From Nocardioides piscis (GTDB lineage Bacteria; Actinomycetota; Actinomycetes; Propionibacteriales; Nocardioidaceae): DNA of 64,000 nucleotides. This document shows positions 59,182-64,000 of the stretch, one piece after another (positions within the stretch are counted from its first letter, which is position 1; each line of letters begins with the position of its first letter). The stretch lies in contig NZ_CP049866.1 of the NCBI RefSeq assembly GCF_011300215.1, positions 3,411,001 through 3,475,000 of the forward strand, in the 5' to 3' direction. Both the position numbers and the translations under genes were made by a program. The notes beneath the pieces are model-generated. The model was not told where the DNA came from and did not search any database. It saw only the letters and a program-made list of their open reading frames with translations.

Positions 59182-60426
59182 TCACTCGCGAGCACCCATG
59201 TGCCGGGCCAAGGCGATCCGCTCGAGCGTGACCGGGTGACTTCCCCACCACCAGTGCATCCAGGCGGGCGGGGTCGGGTCGGCCAGCGACCTCAGAGCAA
59301 GCGCCCGCTGCATCTCGACGAACGCGTCAGCATCGCGCGTCGCCTCCAGCGCGACCACGTCGGCCCGGGTCTCGACCCGTCGGCTGATCGCGTTCTGCAG
59401 CGGGCTGGTCGCCAGCGTCGCCAGGACCACCAGCGCCAGCACGAGCGGCACAGCGCCTGGGTCGCTCACCGGGTGGCGACGCCCGGCACGCCCCGACAGC
59501 AGCAGGCCCAGCAGTCCCACTCCGGCTGCAGCCCCGAGCGCCCCCAGAGCTGTGCCGACCACGACGTCGTCGTTGGCGGTGTGTGCCACCTCGTGAGCGA
59601 TCACTGAGAGCGCCTGGTCGTGGGGAAGCGACTCCACGAGAGTGTCGTAGACAACGACCCGGCGGGTGTCGCCGAACCCGGAGACATAGGCGTTGAGTGT
59701 CGTGGTGCGCCGGGATGCATCGGCCACCAGGACGTCGTCGACTCGGACCCCCTCCCTCTCGGCAAGGTCGATGACGGCCGAGCGCAGCTCGCCGTCGGGC
59801 ATCGGGGTGAAGCTGTTGAAGAGGGGCTCCACGACAAGGGGGTAGATGAATGAGCCCAGCACCACGAGACCCGCCAGAACGGCGGCCGCGATCGCGGGCC
59901 ACACCCTGGGCCAGCGTCGAGCGGCCCCGATGAGGAGGAGCAGCCCGATCGACGTCGTGACGACGGTGATCAGCTCGTTCGTGGCAACGTCTCGGGCATA
60001 GCCCCACCACGACTGGTTGCTCAGTCCGTTCGCAAGCCGGTGCCGATGCAGCATGATGCTGCACGCCAGCGTTGCCAGGCGTCCCACGAGGCTGATCGCC
60101 AGCACGCCCAGGACGACCTTGATCCACCACGGCCCGGGGAGCCGCTTCATCAACCGACGACCCACGCGACTGAAACCCAGGACCGAGCTCACCACGAGGC
60201 TGATCGCCAGCGACAGCAGGCTCCATCCTCGCGCCCAGGACGCATAGTCCTCTGCCCGTTCGATCTCGTCCGCGGAGAAGACCGATTCAGGGCGTACGGC
60301 GACGGGCGCTCCCCCGGGCACCGGCTGCCAGGGCACCCAGATCGCTGCCACCACGACGAAGCCGAGGGCGCTGAGAAGAGTCACCACCAGGGCTGGGTGT
60401 CGGGCGAGGCGCCCGGCGAGCATCAC
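59182..60426 (-). CDS. M48-family membrane metalloprotease
   Basis: 414 residues. An N-terminal membrane helix and further helices (about 100-210) surround the protease. The zinc motif is HEVAH in LSVIAHEVAHTAND, with a downstream Glu in RRVETRADVVALEATRDADAF. It resembles Ste24/CAAX-type proteases with the NSFTPMPDGELR, NAYVSGFGDTRRVVVYDTLVE elements. It is the last gene of a minus-strand operon; its ATG overlaps the stop of the upstream peptidase-like gene. Confidence 0.9.
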   Translation of the reverse strand: MMLAGRLARHPALVVTLLSALGFVVVAAIWVPWQPVPGGAPVAVRPESVFSADEIERAEDYASWARGWSLLSLAISLVVSSVLGFSRVGRRLMKRLPGPWWIKVVLGVLAISLVGRLATLACSIMLHRHRLANGLSNQSWWGYARDVATNELITVVTTSIGLLLLIGAARRWPRVWPAIAAAVLAGLVVLGSFIYPLVVEPLFNSFTPMPDGELRSAVIDLAEREGVRVDDVLVADASRRTTTLNAYVSGFGDTRRVVVYDTLVESLPHDQALSVIAHEVAHTANDDVVVGTALGALGAAAGVGLLGLLLSGRAGRRHPVSDPGAVPLVLALVVLATLATSPLQNAISRRVETRADVVALEATRDADAFVEMQRALALRSLADPTPPAWMHWWWGSHPVTLERIALARHMGARE

Positions 60427-61694
60427 TCCAGCGCCTCGAGCCGGCGCTGCCAGCCAGCGAGCAACCCCTTCGGGGTCAGCCCGACAGAGGCGAGCGCCTC
60501 GGCAGTGTCAGCGCCTCCGGAAGCTTTCTCATAGACGGTGACAAGGCCGTCTTCCCCGGCTCGTGCGGCCACCTCGACGCATGCCAACCACGCCATCTCG
60601 TAGGCCGCCTGCAGGTCACCGGCCGACGGGTCGAACTCCGCGGTGCCGGGCAGGTGGTCCGGCACACCGTTGCGACGCACTGAGGCGGCTGCGCGGGCGG
60701 CCGTGATGTCCAGCGGCAGGTCGACGTCACGCAGCGCGACATAGTCGGCGAAGCCTTCGAGCAGCCACGGATCGAGCACGGCCGTGTTGGCGTCGGTGGC
60801 GACGTGGACGACTTCGTGGCTGATCACCACCTGAGCCCCCGCCCCGCGCAACCGGCCACTGACCTCGGGGTTGACGAAGACCCGCACGGGCGCGCCGGTC
60901 CGCCCGGAACCGTCGGCCGACGCGGTCACTGCCGCGATCGCGTCGTAGGTCCCGTCAGCGACTCCCAAGGCGTCGTCCAGCCCGGACGCGCTCGCCGGGA
61001 CGGCCAGGACGACGGAGGGTCGCCACTGCGGCAGCACTCGCCTGACGACCGGGATCGCCCGCTGGACGCGAGCGAGGTAGTCCCGCGCCGCGCGTGCCCG
61101 GTCGGCACCCTGCGCCATTACCAGCGTTCCCGGGGCACGGCGTACGGCGAGGGGCGACCCCAGCCACATCGGCGAGACACCCTCTCCCCCACCGACGCTG
61201 GTGATGGCCACCCCGTCACCGTCACTGACGAAGTCCACCAGGACCTCGGCCTGCGCCGGCTCCTGGTCGAAGCCGTCGATCCGCCAGGAGAGGTCGACGG
61301 CCGCGGTCCAGGAGCCGTCCGGGCCGATGGCACCGACCTCGTCGAGGTATCTGGCCGAGAGGTCCACCAGCCCCAGCGCTCTGACATTGCGGACGATGGC
61401 CTCCACGCCCTGGCCGGCTTGTGCGTCCTGCTCGGGTGTCAGCGACGCGGCCGCGGCCGCGTCTCCCGACTCCAGCGCCTCCACCCACTGCTGCAGGGTC
61501 GCTGCGGCTCCCCCGGCACCAGCGGTCGACGTGGCCGGCCGCCGGGACACGTCGGCGCGGTAGGGCTCGTCCCCTGCCGCCACCCACACGACGACCGCCA
61601 GGAGCACCAACCCCAGGAAGAGCGAAAGACCGGCCACCCACGAGCGTGGGAAGCCGGCCTTCACGGTCGGACTGTCAGCCAGGGCGGACCGCAC
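60423..61694 (-). CDS. Membrane-anchored HExxH peptidase-like protein
   Basis: 423 residues: one N-terminal membrane helix (SWVAGLSLFLGLVLLAVVVWV), an NTF2-like or mixed domain (about 65-170; TLQQWVEALESGDAAAAASLTPEQ) and a C-terminal peptidase-MA-like region with VISHEVVHVATDANT (HEVVH) and LLEGFADYVALRD supplying the third ligand Glu. Two GTG starts are possible: 61694, inside the NlpC gene, or 61664, 11 bp after its stop; neither has a clear Shine-Dalgarno. Exported face, likely a zinc metallopeptidase. Confidence 0.78.
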   Translation of the reverse strand: MRSALADSPTVKAGFPRSWVAGLSLFLGLVLLAVVVWVAAGDEPYRADVSRRPATSTAGAGGAAATLQQWVEALESGDAAAAASLTPEQDAQAGQGVEAIVRNVRALGLVDLSARYLDEVGAIGPDGSWTAAVDLSWRIDGFDQEPAQAEVLVDFVSDGDGVAITSVGGGEGVSPMWLGSPLAVRRAPGTLVMAQGADRARAARDYLARVQRAIPVVRRVLPQWRPSVVLAVPASASGLDDALGVADGTYDAIAAVTASADGSGRTGAPVRVFVNPEVSGRLRGAGAQVVISHEVVHVATDANTAVLDPWLLEGFADYVALRDVDLPLDITAARAAASVRRNGVPDHLPGTAEFDPSAGDLQAAYEMAWLACVEVAARAGEDGLVTVYEKASGGADTAEALASVGLTPKGLLAGWQRRLEALE

Positions 61695-62667
61695 CGACGT
61701 AGGGCATGGAATAGAGCCCGGTCACCGCGACCCCGGTGCTGGGGTTGGCCGCATGCACGATCAGGCCATTTCCGATGTACATCCCGACGTGGCTGATCGG
61801 CGTGTAGTAGAACACCAGGTCGCCCGGCTGAAGGGCACTGGCCGAGACGCGCGGCCCGGAACTGAACTGCGCGCTCGAGGAGTGCGGGAGACCGACCCCC
61901 GCCGCGCCCCAGGCTCGCATCGTCAGACCCGAGCAGTCGAAGGCGCTCTCGCCGACCGCGCCGTAGACATAGGCGTCACCGACCTGGGCCATTGCATAGC
62001 CGACGGCAGCGGCTGCTCGACCGGACGCCGGGACGGAGGCCGGGACCCGGCTGGTGCTGGAGCGTGAGGGGCTGAGAAGGCGCTCGCGCTCCTCCGCCTC
62101 GAGGTCGTCCAGCAGGTCTTCGGCAGCACCCAGCCGTTCGTCGATCGTGGACTTCTCGGCCTCGAGCCGCTCGGCAGTCTCAGCGATCTCGGCGGCTCGC
62201 TCGGCGGTGGCCTGCCGGCGGAGGTCGAGGGCGTCGAGCTCGGTGGCGTAGGCATTGAACATGTTGTCCTGCAGGGCGTTGAAGCCCGACATGGTCGAGA
62301 GCTGGCCGAGGAAGGCGGCCGGGTCGTCGGCGACGACGACCTGGCCGACGGTCGAGATGGACTCGCCCTGGAACCCTCGCAGGACGGAGTCAGCCACGTC
62401 CTCACGCACGGCGTCGAGGCGGTCGCTCTGACGACGCTCGTCGGCACGCACGGCGGCGAGGTCCTTGCGCAGCTCGTCGAGGTCGAGCTTGGCGTCGTTG
62501 TAGCGCTCGGAGGCCTGTTCGGCCTCGTGGTAGAGCCGCTCGACCTTCGCCTTGACGTCCTTGATGTCGGGCTCGGCCTGGGCGGGTGCGAGCGGGACGA
62601 GTCCGAGGCAGGCGATGGCAGCGGTTGTCAGCAGCGCGCCGCCGATCCGCATCCGGTCGTGATTCAC
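61675..62667 (-). CDS. NlpC/P60 (C40) peptidoglycan endopeptidase, RipA-like
   Basis: 330 residues. A signal peptide (cut near APAQAEPD), a long coiled coil (about 35-190) and a C-terminal NlpC/P60 domain with catalytic Cys in FDCSGLTMRAWG and His in ISHVGMYIGNGLIVHA. It cleaves the peptide stem of peptidoglycan at septation. The GTG at 62667 follows GGGAGA. A c-di-AMP riboswitch precedes it. First gene of the operon with the two metallopeptidases. Confidence 0.92.
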   Translation of the reverse strand: MNHDRMRIGGALLTTAAIACLGLVPLAPAQAEPDIKDVKAKVERLYHEAEQASERYNDAKLDLDELRKDLAAVRADERRQSDRLDAVREDVADSVLRGFQGESISTVGQVVVADDPAAFLGQLSTMSGFNALQDNMFNAYATELDALDLRRQATAERAAEIAETAERLEAEKSTIDERLGAAEDLLDDLEAEERERLLSPSRSSTSRVPASVPASGRAAAAVGYAMAQVGDAYVYGAVGESAFDCSGLTMRAWGAAGVGLPHSSSAQFSSGPRVSASALQPGDLVFYYTPISHVGMYIGNGLIVHAANPSTGVAVTGLYSMPYVGAVRPG

Positions 62668-62695
62668 GAGCGGGGGTTCTCCCTTGTTTGTCGTA

Positions 62696-62845
62696 CGTCT
62701 ACCGGGTGAGCTGACGGGTTCGGGCACGACGTGGCCCTACGCCTCCTCCGTCATGCGCAAGCGCACGCCCTCGGTGACGATTCACCCCAGATGGGGAAGT
62801 GGTTCCCCGGCTCCGGCCCCCAGCGCAGCAAGGCCGAACTCGACG
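62696..62845 (-). promoter_or_regulatory. c-di-AMP riboswitch (ydaO/yuaA type)
   Basis: On the minus strand the conserved core reads GGAGCCGGGGAACC (62801-62814), GGGGTGAAT (62780-62788) and CGAACCCGTCAGCTCACCC, then GGTAGACG at the 3' end. CGTC at 62842-62845 can pair with GACG at 62696-62699 to close the P1 stem. Placement before an NlpC/P60 gene is the classic actinobacterial arrangement. It sits in the 5' leader, 29 nt before the start codon. Confidence 0.87.
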
Positions 62846-62893
62846 CGGCGTTCGCGCGGACCCGGTGGCCCACTTCCACGAACGCCAGGGCTC

Positions 62894-62923
62894 ACCCTAG
62901 ACCGACGCCGGGGCCCTCGCCAA
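62894..62923 (-). promoter_or_regulatory. Promoter of the riboswitch-NlpC operon
   Basis: Minus-strand TTGGCG (62918-62923), an 18-nt spacer and TAGGGT (62894-62899). Transcription would start near 62887 and give a leader of about 220 nt containing the riboswitch. Confidence 0.6.
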
Positions 62924-62960
62924 TCAACGTCCCACAAAGTCGTCCACGTGTCGGCACACG

Positions 62961-63167
62961 TCAGGCCGACTCCGTCTCCGGGCCGGCCAGAGGCTGGACG
63001 AGACGCAGCGGCGGCACGAGTCCCCCTGCGGCCAGCGCTTCCAGCGCGCGGCGCTCGTCATCGTCGAAGGTGAGCTCCGGTGGCGGCCCGAGAAGCACCG
63101 TCACCACACAGTCGTGGCATGCCAGCCCCCGCACGAGGCAGCTGTCGCAATCGATTCGTGTCGTCAT
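62961..63167 (-). CDS. Small Cys-rich protein
   Basis: 68 residues with two CxxC pairs near the N-terminus (DCDSCLVRGLACHDCVV), then a Pro-rich stretch and FDDDERRALEALAAGGLVPPL. A metal-binding site is likely. Small proteins of this kind are common upstream of NlpC/P60 genes in actinobacteria. ATG at 63167 (MTTRIDC) is chosen over an upstream frame start at 63197. Confidence 0.7.
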   Translation of the reverse strand: MTTRIDCDSCLVRGLACHDCVVTVLLGPPPELTFDDDERRALEALAAGGLVPPLRLVQPLAGPETESA

Positions 63168-63236
63168 GACGATCAGCGTGACAGTGGGCACCGACAACGA
63201 GAGTCGGCCGACTCGACGTCGCGGGTCCGCACGCAG

Positions 63237-64000
63237 TCAGGAACGGACGTAGAGCACCCACTCGCCGGTGAGCGCGACCACCTCGAAGCCGTCCTCACCG
63301 GCCATGACCTCGTCGGCCTGTGTCCCCTCCTGGACGAGGACCGCTCCGGAGCCTTCGACCGCTGTGGTCATGGCGGGCCGGCCCGCCATGAAGTCGAGGT
63401 AGGCGCGCTGGTCCTCGGCCCGGAACGCATCCAAGGGGTTGCTGAGCCACACCTCGACCCCGTGGACCGCCAACGCCTCCACCACCGGCTCTGGCGCGAG
63501 CACGACCCGGGCCGGCGCCGCTTGCCGGACCTCCTGTGCCAGCGCCTTGTCGGCTTCCCCGAGAGAGTGTCCGCGGAAGGCCGACGGGACCGCGGAGGCG
63601 ACCAGCGCAGCGACGACCAGGGCCACCACCCGAGCATGAGGCAAGAGCTTGAGGTCTGCGAACCGTCCCGGAACGCGAGTGCCGCCGTATGCCGCTGGGC
63701 CGGCCAGCAGCAGGAGCAGCCAGATCCCGTTGCGCGCCGCCACCACCGTGGCAACCGTCAGACCCACCACTGCGACGCATTCCCACAGCGGCAGTCGGCG
63801 ACGCAGGGCCAGCAGTCCCAGCAGCCCCACTCCCAGGAGCATCAACAGGTCGAAGGGGTCCCTGAAGTCAGGGCTCGCCCACAAGCCCTCTCCCTGCTTG
63901 GCCGCCTCGTTCTGGAGGACGCCCCAGTAGTACTCCGCCGTACGCCACCCCGCGGGATTGATCGAGAGCGCAGCGAGCGTCGCCACACCCAGGGTGACTG
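63237..64000 (-). CDS. Polytopic membrane protein, N-terminus beyond window
   Basis: At least 254 residues; the frame stays open to the window edge, so the N-terminal part is missing. Hydrophobic helices are visible at about 50-65, 72-90, 91-105 and 118-135, followed by a soluble C-terminal domain (RVVLAPEPVVEALAVHGVEVWLSNPLDAF). The pattern LAALSINPAGWRTAEYYW resembles membrane glycosyltransferases of GT-C type. Function is not assigned. Confidence 0.72.
   Translation of the reverse strand, partial: VTLGVATLAALSINPAGWRTAEYYWGVLQNEAAKQGEGLWASPDFRDPFDLLMLLGVGLLGLLALRRRLPLWECVAVVGLTVATVVAARNGIWLLLLLAGPAAYGGTRVPGRFADLKLLPHARVVALVVAALVASAVPSAFRGHSLGEADKALAQEVRQAAPARVVLAPEPVVEALAVHGVEVWLSNPLDAFRAEDQRAYLDFMAGRPAMTTAVEGSGAVLVQEGTQADEVMAGEDGFEVVALTGEWVLYVRS

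Noticed and set aside
1..64000. CRISPR arrays, tRNA or rRNA genes, insertion sequences
   Set aside because: No regularly spaced repeats, no cloverleaf with CCA-end pattern, no rRNA-like conserved blocks and no transposase motifs were seen. A tRNA scan would settle the tRNA question.

Overview
The window is a gene-dense stretch of a very GC-rich actinobacterial chromosome. Gene content and order point to Nocardioides or a relative in the Nocardioidaceae; this is inferred from family resemblance, not from a marker gene. Much of the order follows the M. tuberculosis Rv2169c-Rv2187 interval: DUF3040, MetF, polyprenyl synthase, Rv2175c, Ser/Thr kinase, class II DAHP synthase, PlsC, an ArsA-like ATPase, an SRPBCC protein and FadD15. 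Here that backbone carries several lineage-specific insertions. No rRNA, tRNA, CRISPR array, insertion sequence or prophage is recognisable.

1-9.5 kb: a transglutaminase-like membrane protein cut by the window edge, DUF3040, DNA polymerase IV, a methyltransferase, and a three-gene operon DUF6504-HEPN-dnaE2 preceded by a perfect LexA (SOS) box. The usual imuA/imuB partners are absent. 9.5-17 kb: YbaK-type deacylase, ArsC-like protein, DUF4126 protein, CrtI-like oxidoreductase, DUF559 protein, SIMPL protein, MetF and a polyprenyl synthase. 17-21.4 kb: an operon of Rv2175c-like DNA-binding protein, exported RNase Sa-type nuclease and barstar inhibitor, divergent from a LysM/transglycosylase protein and a kinase with four PASTA domains. 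21.6-42.9 kb: LuxR-type regulator, EamA transporter, threonine aldolase, DAHP synthase, two tandem paralogous membrane proteins, APC permease, a PPi-type phosphofructokinase, DUF1028-GlpK, a MacS-like two-component set, PlsC, a lipase, a TIGR00300 protein and a ROK glucokinase.

43-59.1 kb: a Tad (tight adherence, type IVc) pilus locus in two parts. tadE-tadG lie upstream, and cpaB-cpaE-tadA-tadB-tadC-histidine kinase-response regulator-flp genes lie downstream, with the conserved DUF5304-like/ArsA/SRPBCC/FadD block between. TadB is fused to an N-terminal VWA domain. tadC carries a one-base frameshift. A 551-bp flp/second-pilin cassette is tandemly duplicated (3 internal differences), and a third, diverged flp follows. 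The prepilin peptidase is not in the window.

59.1-64 kb: an envelope-hydrolase operon (NlpC/P60, an HExxH protein, an M48 protease) behind a c-di-AMP (ydaO-type) riboswitch, then a small CxxC protein and a truncated membrane protein.

At least 20 genes have a TANNNT -10 hexamer ending 6-7 nt before the start codon and mostly no Shine-Dalgarno, the layout of leaderless transcription. This signal was also used to choose several start codons. All functional calls come from reading motifs; no database search was run.
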